Shown: one piece after another, positions 1 to 9,629 of the stretch
How the letters are laid out: each line of letters starts with the position of its first letter
Position numbering within the stretch: the stretch's first letter is position 1
Source of the DNA: Pseudopyrenochaeta lycopersici
Taxonomy: Eukaryota > Ascomycota > Dothideomycetes > Pleosporales > Pseudopyrenochaetaceae
DNA: 64,000 bases
Assembly: GCA_003313425.1 (NCBI GenBank)
Contig: NHZP01000086.1
Location: 62,001-126,000, forward strand
Direction of reading: 5' to 3'
The notes under the pieces: generated by a model
Told to the model about the DNA's origin: nothing
Database searches by the model: none
The model's input: the letters and a program-made list of their open reading frames with translations, nothing else
Made by a program: the position numbers and the translations under genes

Positions 1-51
1 ATTTTCGCTGCTCAGTTAACCCTACCGCAGTGCGACATATTCCCACCTTCC

Positions 52-196
52 CCTCCTTACGGGGTGTTGGATTTGCTATTTTCAAACCCCCAATAGGCGG
101 CCGAGCGTCTGTTGGCTTAGGCTTCGCATAGGTGGCATTCAATCGAAAGCCCTCCTTAGGGGTTGTTGAATTTGTTATTTTCACAACCCCCATTAG
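52..196. repeat. Imperfect direct repeat at left edge
   Basis: Two about 46 bp units, at 52-97 and 151-196, begin with cctccttac/agg and end with cccc(c)a(a/t)tag. They differ at a handful of bases and lie 99 bp apart. The shared core starts tgttg(g/a)atttg, which resembles an LTR-type terminus, but no second terminus is visible. The rest of 1-679 holds no gene I recognise; a reading frame on the minus strand at 205-435 has no known family signature. Confidence 0.5.
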
Positions 197-679
197 CTTA
201 TCCTCTACTGACGCCGCTCTCTCTTGCGTGGGCTGAGTTCTCTCCAAGCCTCTGAAGCCGTCAATGCCGCAGCACGCTTGGGACCTTGTCTAGCCACGTC
301 CTGAGACTCAGGAGAATTCTGAGCTTCGACTTGCGCAAATCTCTCTGCGTAGAAAACTTCCATATCTCCAAAGTGATAATTCCATGCCATAGTTGGAGTG
401 CAGGAAGCAAACAGTCCTCGTGTAGCGAGAGCCATGTTCCGTGCTTCAACTAATTAGGGTCGTTTTCCTGTCCTGTCTCGGCCCAAAAGTTGGCCTACCA
501 CACTGGCATTTATAAGCGGACTAGGTACATTTATAAGCAGACTACCTACGGACTCTACACGAGAGCTTGGACGGACAGCTTGAAATATAAATCAACGCTT
601 GACGCCCAGAAAAGATAGACTAGCCAGCACGAATCCTGTCCTACAATTCATTTTCATCTCCAATTTATTGAGAAAAGTC

Positions 680-2104
680 ATGGCTCCCAAATCTATCCTC
701 TTTTTCGGCGCTACTGGCTACGTTGGTGGCTCATTTCTCTCTCAGCTCCACGATAAATATGGTCAATCACTTCAACAGCATTATAGGGTTACATTGGCGA
801 GTCGCAACATCGAGAAAGCCAACAAGATCAAGAGTATTATACCTGGACTAGAGATGGTTCCATTGGATCTCAAAAATACGCAAGCCGTTGAGCATGAGGC
901 TGCACGACATGAGATTATCATCTATCTAGTAAGACTCTGCAGCACCTGCCGAGCTAGGCATTACAATTCTGCTAACCTTAAGAACACAATCAGGCCGACA
1001 GCGATGCGCTTGACGCTACGCAGGCTATATTGAAAGGGATGAAGCTTAGAAAAGAACAGACAGGAGTAGCATCGGTCCTGTATCACACTGTGTGTAGCGG
1101 TAACTGCCTCTTATCCGCGGGAAATAACGCTAATATCAACAGTCTGGTGCTCGTAAGCCAAATTCATTTTCCTAATAGACCATGATGAATAACATATCAG
1201 TTTTCCTCTGTGACTTTGTCAAGGGCCATGCCACGGAAACGACATTCTCGGACCTGGAATCGGATAGGATTAATGCTATCCCACTCGATAAGCCTCGTGA
1301 GTACGACACTGCATCGTAATGATCTATGAACTAAAAAGTCATTGAAGACAGATTGATTGATGATGCGATCGTGAGAGCCGACGAAGCTGGCCATGTCCGA
1401 GCTCACATTATCGTCCCCGCTGCCATTTACGGCACGCCTACTGGTATTGTGCATGAGCACGGACTTGCTAATCCCTTGTCGGCACCTGTTCAGAGCTTGG
1501 TCCATATCGCGGTGCAGCGCAAAGCTGTGGGCCAAATTGGACCAGGAGAGAACTGGCTGCCAGTTGGACACGTCGATGATGGTGAGTGCGACTCTATTGT
1601 CTGTATCAAATTCCGTGATCTAATCTCGGTAGTCGCATCCTTGGTCTTAATGCTTCTCGAAGGGACCGGCCTCAGCCACGGAAAGAAGGGATGGTACTTC
1701 GCCATACACGGCTCTGTGCAAGTGAAGGGTCCGTTGAAAGCGATGGCTATGTCGCTACACTCAATGGGTCTTAGCGAATTCGATTCCCCGACTCCGTTCA
1801 CTGAAGGTGAATTGGACCGTTTCCCAGTAAGTCAACCTGCACCAGTACCTAATGGCCAGGAGCACCCTAATATCTGCATCGAAGCGGCGACTTTGGAGCA
1901 CTAACGGGGGTGTAGGTCCGTTACTGGGGGTGGAGTGTGATTTGCCACAGCGACAAGTCAAGGGCTGCTGGCTGGAAACCGCTTCATGGGGAAGATGAAT
2001 TTGAGCAATTTGTGGCTGATGAGACGAAAAGACTTGCACGAATGCCGTTGGAGAGCTATGGGGTTAGCAATGAAAATCTCGTCGAGGGAATGAATAAACA
2101 GTAG
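680..2104 (+). CDS. NAD(P)-binding Rossmann / NmrA-epimerase-like protein, six exons
   Basis: Probable cytosolic NAD(P)-dependent short-chain epimerase/reductase of the atypical SDR type. Substrate unknown. The start at 680 is followed at once by the nucleotide-binding motif GATGYVGG (residues about 9-16). Exons that keep frame and end in GT-AG introns are 680-928, 994-1099, 1201-1296, 1339-1581, 1633-1826 and 1916-2104, giving 358 residues. Intron 1 has a clear branch site (tgctaacc) and the last intron has cactaac. Downstream blocks HATETTFSD, HIIVPAAIYG, WLPVGHVDD and RAAGWKP are the usual landmarks of this fungal family and lie in the expected order. No stop or frameshift remains after splicing, so the gene looks functional. 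A solo LTR begins 37 bp after the stop. Exon borders are my reading of splice sites, not transcript data. Confidence 0.75.
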
Positions 2105-2140
2105 GATGTTTGGAAGGACTCTGAGATCGGCTAGTAGAAC

Positions 2141-2314
2141 TGTTAGAATTTAATGCATGTTTTGGTCAGAGTGGATGGATGAGAATTGAGTGTCTTGATT
2201 CTTGTTCCCTATTTTTCTCTTTTTATGGAGTGTGTGTGCGCCAAGTGGTTACACCCGAGTTTTGTACTACAATACAGTATTGCGTACCCTCGCTGCTGTG
2301 CTGTAGATCTAACA
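2141..2314 (-). repeat. Solo LTR related to the Copia at 36.8-42 kb
   Basis: A 174 bp block begins tgttagaatt and ends gatctaaca, so it has TG...CA inverted termini. Its right half (about 2215-2290) matches the Copia LTRs at 36762-36935 and 41831-42004, sharing the ccaagtggttacacccgag core. The length is the same as those LTRs. The left half has diverged more. The flanking 5-mers (agaac and gcata) do not match, so no target duplication is visible. No internal element sequence lies beside it. Confidence 0.6.
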
Positions 2315-2764
2315 GCATACTCTTTCGGGGCACGCACCTTGTTTCTGACAATCTGACAAGAACAATGTGAAGCTTGTGTGGAAAAAGTAATCCAGCATTA
2401 AGTTGCTGCGTTTTCTAGTACCGAACAATTTTCTGCTTCTTTCCATATTCCCGAGCTTCCAGTTAAGATTGTTCTGTTAGAGGGTCGTTTTCACATACAC
2501 TTCTTGCTTCACGTTCGTTTTATCCCTTCCACGCAGTGATCTTAATGGATTGGAGCTACTGGATGGAGCAATGTGTCACGACCCCGCTATCGATAACCGC
2601 TGCCGTGGCTAAGACAGGCCTAGAGTAGCGTGGCGTTCCCTACCCCGCTGCGGGGAACCAACCTGCAGACCTTCTTCTCTGCAGGCTTCTGCTTCCTCAG
2701 CAATCAAACACAAGCAGACCATCATTGGGCAATCGCAAACTTCCTCCTCAAGACAGGAAAGGTA

Positions 2765-3185
2765 GATGGTAGACCCGCTCATGGCAATTCCATTCTCGAT
2801 ACTCGTGTCTGGGAGATCTATATGACGAATAACTCCGGCGGGTTCAATGTATCCCACTACAGCAGTCGTACTAGCACTACCTAGTCCAGCTCCGGAGAAA
2901 CCTCCTGTTGTAAACCAAAGGTTTCCACCAGCATCGTATGCCGAGTTGATGATCTGGCTGCTGTTTCCAACGACACTAGATAGATCCATGTCTCGGGCTA
3001 CTTGGAAATATGTTTCCTTGTCAGCATCGATACGAGGGCCTAGGGCTGGTGTGACGTAGCGGCCGTAGTACATGGTGGAATAGGTGAAGAATGGGAAGAT
3101 GGGCGCTGAACCCTTCTCTGTGGGGCCTGTCCACGTTGGTCCGTTACTGCTAGCACTAACGGTAGAAGCAGAAGCGAGGCTAAAT
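2765..3185 (-). pseudogene. Fragment of secreted beta-propeller (SMP-30/NHL-like) protein
   Basis: On the minus strand an open stretch reads through YGRYVTPALGPRIDAD, INSAYDAGGNLWFTTGG, VVGYIEPAGVIRHIDLPD and ENGIAMSGSTIYLSC. This resembles the start of a family of secreted fungal proteins with a predicted six-bladed propeller. Similarity begins at about 3185, without a signal peptide or ATG in a sensible place, and stops at about 2765, where the frame turns into unrelated sequence. Only about 140 of several hundred residues remain. The interval 2315-2764 holds nothing else I recognise. Family assignment comes from remembered motif style and is moderate. Confidence 0.45.
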
Positions 3186-3920
3186 GGTCGAGACGTCTAT
3201 CGAGGCGAATCCATCGTAGCTACGGTACATTTCATAAGTGTGTACCATGTAAACCCAGTCCCGGAACCGGATATGGAAGTTCCACTCGGCCCGACTCGTC
3301 TGCCTCTTTCGTGGCTTCTTAAAACCGACCCTCCGACAAGAGTCCATAACCCGAATGGGAAATATTTCGAAGCATCAGAGGATCGGAACCGGACGGATGG
3401 ATGACGTACGCAATAGACGAGAGGCTATGGCTTACTGCTAATATCGACACTTTGGTATTCCCCCTATTCTGCGAAGCTCTGGCGTGGAATCCCATCTCAA
3501 AAGTATCCGATGACGGAGGAAGCTTTTTCCACTGCCGTTTCCATGACGCTCAGATCACCTGCTTGCAATGTACAAATTTTTTTGGTAATCTTCAGGTTTG
3601 CTAGGAAATGAATGAAAGGCACCTTGCAACGCTAGAGCGACCTGGTGATCGGAAAATCTTGGATAGAACGGGAAAATAAGCGGCAAATTACGAAATTACC
3701 CACTGCTTGGCGTAATAATTACGAGTTATATGGGGGTCGATTTGTTCCCGAGATCACGCGCGTTATTAAGCGAGAACCCCCAACCTCTGGGATAACCTCT
3801 GGTATACCAAAAGTCTTGGCACGCCCGGAGGGCCCCCTTTTTTCACTTTTGCACCATGTTGTGCTTGAAATAGGGGCAAAAATATAGGCGATATAGGAGC
3901 GCATGGGCTTATAGCATTCA
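3186..3920. other. Intergenic, no gene recognised
   Basis: No reading frame with family features on either strand. The last 250 bases lie beyond the 3' end of the Crypton-type gene and may include its terminus, but Cryptons lack terminal inverted repeats, so I could not place a boundary. Confidence 0.4.
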
Positions 3921-6303
3921 CTACGAAGCGCACTTTTTCTGCTTGTTGAGTAGCTGGTACAGCTGATAGAGCGACAATTGACCCCGTTGCCGAACCAGCT
4001 CTACTTCCTCCACTGCGGCGCCTATACTCATGCCCTGTGCCTGCCGTCTCCGAACTTCATCAATGATAACCTTCCGCCGCCCATAGAACACCTGCTCGCT
4101 GTGCTTCTGACGCCAGCGAGAACCGTACAGATCCTCTAATCCTTGCACAGACGGGCCACCTGTAAGACCTACCGTCCACTCCCTCCACAGTTGGGGGACA
4201 GTTGTCACCGCGCGCGAGAGAACGTACGACGGTGGCGGCGCCGGCTGCAGCCGCAGCCGCAGCCGCTCCTGTTCCTATTCTTGCTCCGGCTCTGGCTCCG
4301 GCTCCGGCTGTGGCTGCTCCTGAGAGAAGAGCGCGGCGGCAGCGGCAGGCCTTACCGTCATTGCTGCTGAAGCAGGCGTGGCAGAGCCGGAAGAAGCCGT
4401 TATCGTCGTATGACGCGTAGTAGGATGTAGCGTCAGGGAGATACGGCCCTCAAGCAAGTCCCCCAGCCGTATCTCGATTCTGTTAAGCCGCTCTCTCGTT
4501 TCCGCACCCCAGTCGTTGACCTCTCGCGTAAGGCCCTGCTGTAGGATGCTCAGACGCTCAGCAATAGCAGGAAGCGTCTTCCGAATCTGTACTTCTTCAG
4601 GCTCCTCTACGTCTAGTAGCGAAAGCTCTACTTCCTTTGCGAACGCTAGGTAATCAGCTCGGGCGAAGATAGGGTCAGCCCAGATTGGGTGCGCAGGAAA
4701 CTCTTGCCTCATAACTACCGAGTCTTGGAGGAGGATGACGCGGAGCTGCTGCAGTAAACGGAGAAAGCCCTGAGCCGCGAGGTCGGTGCGGTCGTCGTCG
4801 TCGTCGGCGGCGGCGGCATGGCTACTCTTCTCCTCCTCCCTACCATCCGCGTACGAGTCGAACCACGCCAGCCATTTGTCTACAAAAGGCCACACAGCCT
4901 GCTCAAGTGATCGCGGAGGCAGTACCTTCGCTCGTGGCAGGTAGAAGCTGCCCTGCGCAGACGGGCTAAAGCCAGCCATGCTCCGTATAAACTTGCGCGG
5001 AAGTTGGGTAAGATAGCAGTTCGTTAATGAGTCACTGTTCCACCGCCCCGCGCGGCGGATCTGGCGCTCGCTGACGCCCTTAAGCTCAGCATGCCTCGCC
5101 CCTTGTGATCGGCCCGCGTGCGTTTTCTTCAGCGACATAACGTTCGCTCCAGCAAACATCTTGTTAATCCAACCTAGCTGCGTATCGTACGTCATCATCT
5201 TTGCTGTATGCTCCCCCTTGATTAGGTGCAGGCTGTACCATAGCTCGCGCCGACGGAAGCTAGGAGGCGGCTCGCCTGCAACGTTCCAGCGGTAGAAGAA
5301 GTAAAAGGCTGTGTGTGCCATAGTGCAGAGCAGCGGATTCCGGTGCCTCATGACGGCCCCGTACTCCAGTCGCCCCATTGGGTTCGTCTTGCCATTATCC
5401 ATAATCATAATCATTGGGTAGCAAGGTGTCGGGCCTTCATCCCGTAGCGAGACTGTGAAGAAATCAGGGAGTTCGGCTTGCAGGCGGGCCTCGCTCCGCA
5501 GCAGCATGTTGTGGGCGAGCAGAAAATCGACGGCAGTGCGCAGGTACGGCTCTGTCGACTGCTTCGACTGCTGCTTCCTCTGGCGGTAGCCCTCCCAACA
5601 GAACCGTATAGCATCGATCATCTTCGCCTCTGTATAGCCGTCCTGCAGCGTCCCCGCAGCCCTGTCGGTAAATTCGAGCCGGCGCCGTTTATGCTCGGCG
5701 CGCTGGCGAGCCCTTAGCAGGCCGTTCAGGCCCTCCCCGCGCGGAGTCGGGTGCGTGTTTATGCCTTTACTCTTCTGGAAGGACCACAGGTCGACTGATG
5801 GCAGCTACGTACGACTTGATAGCGCTGGGCCCCAGTGTCTGCCGGACCAGCTCGCCGTCCGTAGTCGTACGGTTCACCTTCTTCGTGTATCGCGAGGTCC
5901 GAAGCTCTCGGTCCAGGACGCGCTCGTTCAGGAACCAGATCAACTTGTTTTCGCACACAAGCTCACCATCTTCGAATCCTTTCTCCGCGCAGAATTGCTG
6001 CCACTCCTTCTGCTTCGGATCGTACGTCTTGTTTGTATTCCTAGGCCGAGTCTCACGCGCCTGCGCGAGCGCGCGCGCGCCCTGCGCAAAGAGCTCGACA
6101 TCAAGGGCCGCGCGATGCTCTACAGCACTAGCAGGGGCAGCAGGGACAGGAAGGAAGGTCGTCACGGCCGTCGCGGCCGTCGCGGCCGCCATCAGGGCCA
6201 CTTCCGAAGCTAAAACTTCCGTTATGGGAGGGGGAAAGCAGAAGGGAGTCGAAGGCATGCTGACGCGGTGGCACGTGATCGCGCGTTCCAAAGCCAAAGT
6301 CAC
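3921..6303 (-). pseudogene. Crypton tyrosine-recombinase transposase (NDC10-like + GCR1_C), broken
   Basis: Reads on the minus strand from 6303 (or the ATG near 6258) to 3921. The N-terminal part (AQARETRPRNTNKTYDPKQ, then SAIKSYVAAI) resembles a core-binding region. The middle is an NDC10-II-like catalytic domain with HAGRSQGA (HxxR), GVSERQIRRAGRWN and the likely nucleophile Tyr in CYLTQLPRKF. The C-terminus (VPQLWREWTVGL, YGSRWR, FYGRRKVIIDE) is a GCR1_C DNA-binding domain. Two lesions are visible. One is an extra base near 5796 that shifts frame between SYVAAI and VDLWSFQKSK. The other is an in-frame TAG at 4275-4277, inside a Pro-Glu/Leu-Arg-rich linker, with the same frame resuming through GCR1_C. 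Otherwise nearly full length, so decay is recent. Confidence 0.8.
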
Positions 6304-6884
6304 GGGGGTCCGTGGATAACTGGGTAATAATCGCGACCGGGGGGGCCTTCAAATAACTATGGGTTCTTGGGGGGGTAGTCGGGCCGTAGAACCAGGGTTC
6401 TTGGTGAGGGGTTGCGAGAGCCAAGCCTCTCGCGAGCTCTCGCGCATCGTTTATAATTTCCCATCTACCACTATTTTTGATACACTACTACACACGTGAC
6501 CTCAGCTCACTGTTTCTGTCCCAAATGCCACCGATTCTGACCCACTAAAATTTAGCGGCCCCGTGCCAACAGGCGGTCGACCCCCGGCTTATGGGCGGTT
6601 GGCCGCCATAAGCTAGGCGGCCGACAGCCCTAACGCGTTCTGACGCGAATAACAAGAGGTCCTATCACCAACACCATAATCAACGACATCATAATACAGA
6701 CCCTGACCTATCCTTTTTTATGTACAACCGCTGCTCTTGTCTACTGCCCGAGAGCGTCTGGAGGAAGCGCGAAGCCCACTAATGAAACGGTGGCATCTGG
6801 GATAGAAACAGTGGCATTTGGGCAATTTTTCGAGCTGACATCACGTGGGTGGTAGTGTATCAAAAACAGTGGTAGATGGGAACC
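6304..6884. other. Region upstream of the Crypton, no gene recognised
   Basis: Contains runs of G (ccgggggggcc, ttgggggggtag) and two short stretches around 6545-6630 rich in cggcgg/ccgcc. No coding signature or transposon terminus is evident. Confidence 0.35.
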
Positions 6885-7490
6885 ATCCGATCGTCTCGCA
6901 ACCTATCGAGTCTTCACACGCAGTCATGCGGAACATGATCAGCATTGCTCGGTCCGAGTCCTGCAATGCCTCCTTTCACTTCAGCACTCCGCGAGATGCT
7001 TGGCGCACACTCGGAGTTCCGAGCATGGCGGTCCAGAGTCACATTAAAGTTACGTCCCACCAGGCAGAGTGGGCCCAGCCTAGATGCGCCGCGCCTTGGC
7101 AATGCCAACATACTTGTGCTTTGCACAAGGGTTGGCAGAACGGACCCTAGCGGCCGGCTATGGTGTATCGGCGCTATGCCTGACATCTAGGATACCGTGC
7201 TAGACGGCAGGTACGTGAGCCAGGGTGTGCACCGCAAGCTTGGGTCGGCGGATCGATGAAACTCGAGTATGCTTGGAGTTCGATACTGTATCCTCGTCGT
7301 GCATTGAGCAAGTAGCCTCTATCATCCAGGGTCCACCAGCTGCGAGTCGGGCACTTTGGCGTTTTGGCAATGCCGACGCCGCCACCCATAACACAAGTCA
7401 TGATACCGCAGGCAGCTCCCAGCAGCACAGCGATTATTTCTCGCCATTCGTGTTCATTTACTTATGTGCGTCTCTCAAGCTCATACCGTT
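6885..7490. repeat. Segmental duplication A, copy 1
   Basis: About 0.6 kb that recurs in inverted orientation at 26627-27110 plus 23345-23475 (copy 3), and partly at 16640-16870 (copy 2). Shared marks include cctatcgagtcttcacacgc, agcatggcggtccagagtc and cttggcaatgccaacatac. This is the only copy in which the hAT target site is still empty: the gccgacgc at about 7376-7383 corresponds to the 8 bp duplication around the element at 23476-26626. No convincing coding frame is conserved among the copies. Confidence 0.7.
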
Positions 7491-8061
7491 GGACTGGGCT
7501 CGGCTGTTAAATATATTTTTTTCTTTTGGTGAACTCTGCGGACTGCTCTATCCTGCTGGCAAGATAACCATCCTCGGATGCCTGGCCAAGTTGGTTTCGA
7601 GACTGCTTGACGCGCCGCGTTTCAAGAAGTCATTTCACAGCTAAGCCACCAAGGATTACCATGGTCGAACGCTTTCAACTTATGCTTCTTGGCGATAATC
7701 TTATTGGTCTTCTGTCAAGGTCCTATCCTTGTTCTCTTCATGATCGAAGAACTTGTCGGAATTCCGAGTCTGACGCCATGGCCATTCCCATTTCGGACAT
7801 CCGATCTCAATGTGCGAGCAGGCGGACCGCCAGGGGCAGCTGGTCGCAACTCTCGGAATAGTGCGGGGCGGAGCCTCCTATTCGAGAAACTGGAGACGCA
7901 TCGGGTGCCTACTGCGTCAGCCGAGCCGAGCATGGCCGCACAGCGGCTAGGAATGTGTCCCTAGTAGGAGGAACCAATCAAATGACTTTACACCAGAATC
8001 GCGCCCACAGAAACGTACATGCTATTTTTAGTGAAACACATGAACAGGAGCTTGGATGAAA
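7491..8061. other. Intergenic, no gene recognised
   Basis: Between duplication A copy 1 and the esterase duplicate. Short frames exist on both strands but none carries a recognisable motif. Confidence 0.35.
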
Positions 8062-9407
8062 TGGCTATGGTACCTAGTAGTCCCAAGCGACATGCTATGT
8101 ACTAAACATTCATATAGCCTCAATAGCTCGATATCTGTTCTGCAAAGCTCTTTGCGACACATTTGCTTTGGGCGCTATGACTTCAAAGCCATGAATGCAA
8201 CCCGCATAGATGTGCAGCTCGCAGCTGATGTGCTTCTTAGCATACGCAAGACACTCATTGCGGAAGATGTCCAGCTCCCCAACATCAATGAATGTAGGTG
8301 GTAGACCAGCAGCATTCTCCATCCTCGCTGGTGCTGCAGATGGTCCAACACTCTCTGTGCCCCGACTGGATCCCAGAATTGAATCCCAGCCGATGCGGTT
8401 GTCTTCTGCCTTCCAGGCAGCTATATCGTTGACTGATGGATATGGATCAATGTTTCAATCGTCTAGACGAGAATTTGCTTGGAAATTCGAGGCCCTCTAT
8501 GCTCAAGATTATAATGCTACCACTGCGTCAGCGATATGGGTTGTATTACGTGCTGGCCTACCTGCCACTAATGCTGCTGCAAGGCTACCTCCACCACTGT
8601 CTCCCATCACCGCTATTCTTCCAGCATCCACACCAAACTCCGAGGCACGGTGAAACATATAGAGCAGTGCTCTATGCGCATCATCAACATTGGTTGGATA
8701 CTGCGCTTCGGGTGCCAGGCGATAATCTGGCGCGAAGAATGGCACACCCGTCTGCGCCACTATCGTGCCCACAATGCCATCGTACACATCGAGTCCACCA
8801 CCAGCGACGTATCCTCCACCATGAAGGTACAGAACACCAGGACCTCCGTTCCGCAAATCTGCTCTCTCGTATAAACGGCAATTGATTTGGTAACCATCGC
8901 TGCCAGCCACCGCAAAGTCCTTTCTTATTATGTCCTTCGGGATAGGGGGTGACATCTTACTCAACATGGTGGCAAACATGAAGCGCCGCCCTTCGATGAC
9001 ATCTAATTTGGGTGGATCTAATGGTTATGGATGCGGCGCTGCAGAGGAGACCTGCTTGAGGATGGCTTGGATATCGGGGTCTAGCGTGAATGACATCGTA
9101 TGGAAACATCAATTGTGAATGTATGGAAGCAGCACAGGGAGGATGAAGTTCGAGAATTGAGAGAGATAGATGAAAAGAAACGGCATTCATAAACGTCCAC
9201 CTGATATATCCTAATCTCCTATTCCGAGATCGGCTAGACCAGGTCCACCATGGACCAATTGCTGAACCTCTCTCTAATCCGATACACAACCCATCGCTTT
9301 AGATAGACAGCAATGGGCCTGTGACGTTTTAAAATATCACCATCCACGATCGGGCGATATCCCTTGCTGGTATAAGTCGCAGAATAAGCCCCTGTCTGAA
9401 GGCACAG
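8062..9407. repeat. Segmental duplication B, copy 1
   Basis: Matches 18434-19797 over about 1.35 kb in the same orientation, roughly 90-95 percent identical by eye. It covers the esterase and its 5' flank. The last 100 bases (gacgttttaaaatatcacc to gaaggcacag) exist a third time, inverted, at about 22425-22525. The copy ends exactly where the hAT element at 9408 begins. Confidence 0.75.
8110..9096 (-). pseudogene. Alpha/beta-hydrolase fold-3 (HSL-type) esterase, copy B1, inactivated
   Basis: Starts at 9096 (MSFTLDPDIQAILK). It shows the oxyanion motif HGGGY, YRLAPEAQYP, the nucleophile motif GDSGGG, the Asp region DVGELDIFRNE and the His region CIHGFE. It is the diverged duplicate of 18477-19485. 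Copy B1 has a TAA stop about 24 codons in (PHP-stop-PLDPP, where B2 has a sense codon) and a 12 bp deletion near 8230 (AYAKKHISCE against AYAKMLFLAGISCE). It also shares the frame problem in the middle described for B2. It is therefore a pseudogene. The duplicated block runs from about 8062 to the hAT terminus at 9408. Confidence 0.75.
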
Positions 9408-9629
9408 CAGACCTGGACATCGTTCGTCTAAACGATCAGTAAACGATGATCGATCGTTCGGCGAACGATCGTCGTTCGGCTATCGTTAGCTTTGTTATTG
9501 TTCTTGTTTATAGACGCGTCGCAAAAGCGGGGAAGCGGAGAAGTCAACAGATGAGATCATGAACGCGTTAATACAGTTTTACTGTAAATTCGTTCCATTT
9601 CTCTTGTTACTCCTTTATCGACTGCCAGC

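Noticed and set aside
205..449. Minus-strand frames near the left edge as a gene
   Set aside because: No family motif, no sensible upstream context, and cut by repeats; composition alone explains them.
6914..7190. Frames on both strands of duplication A as a gene
   Set aside because: They are not preserved among the three copies, and changes fall at random codon positions.
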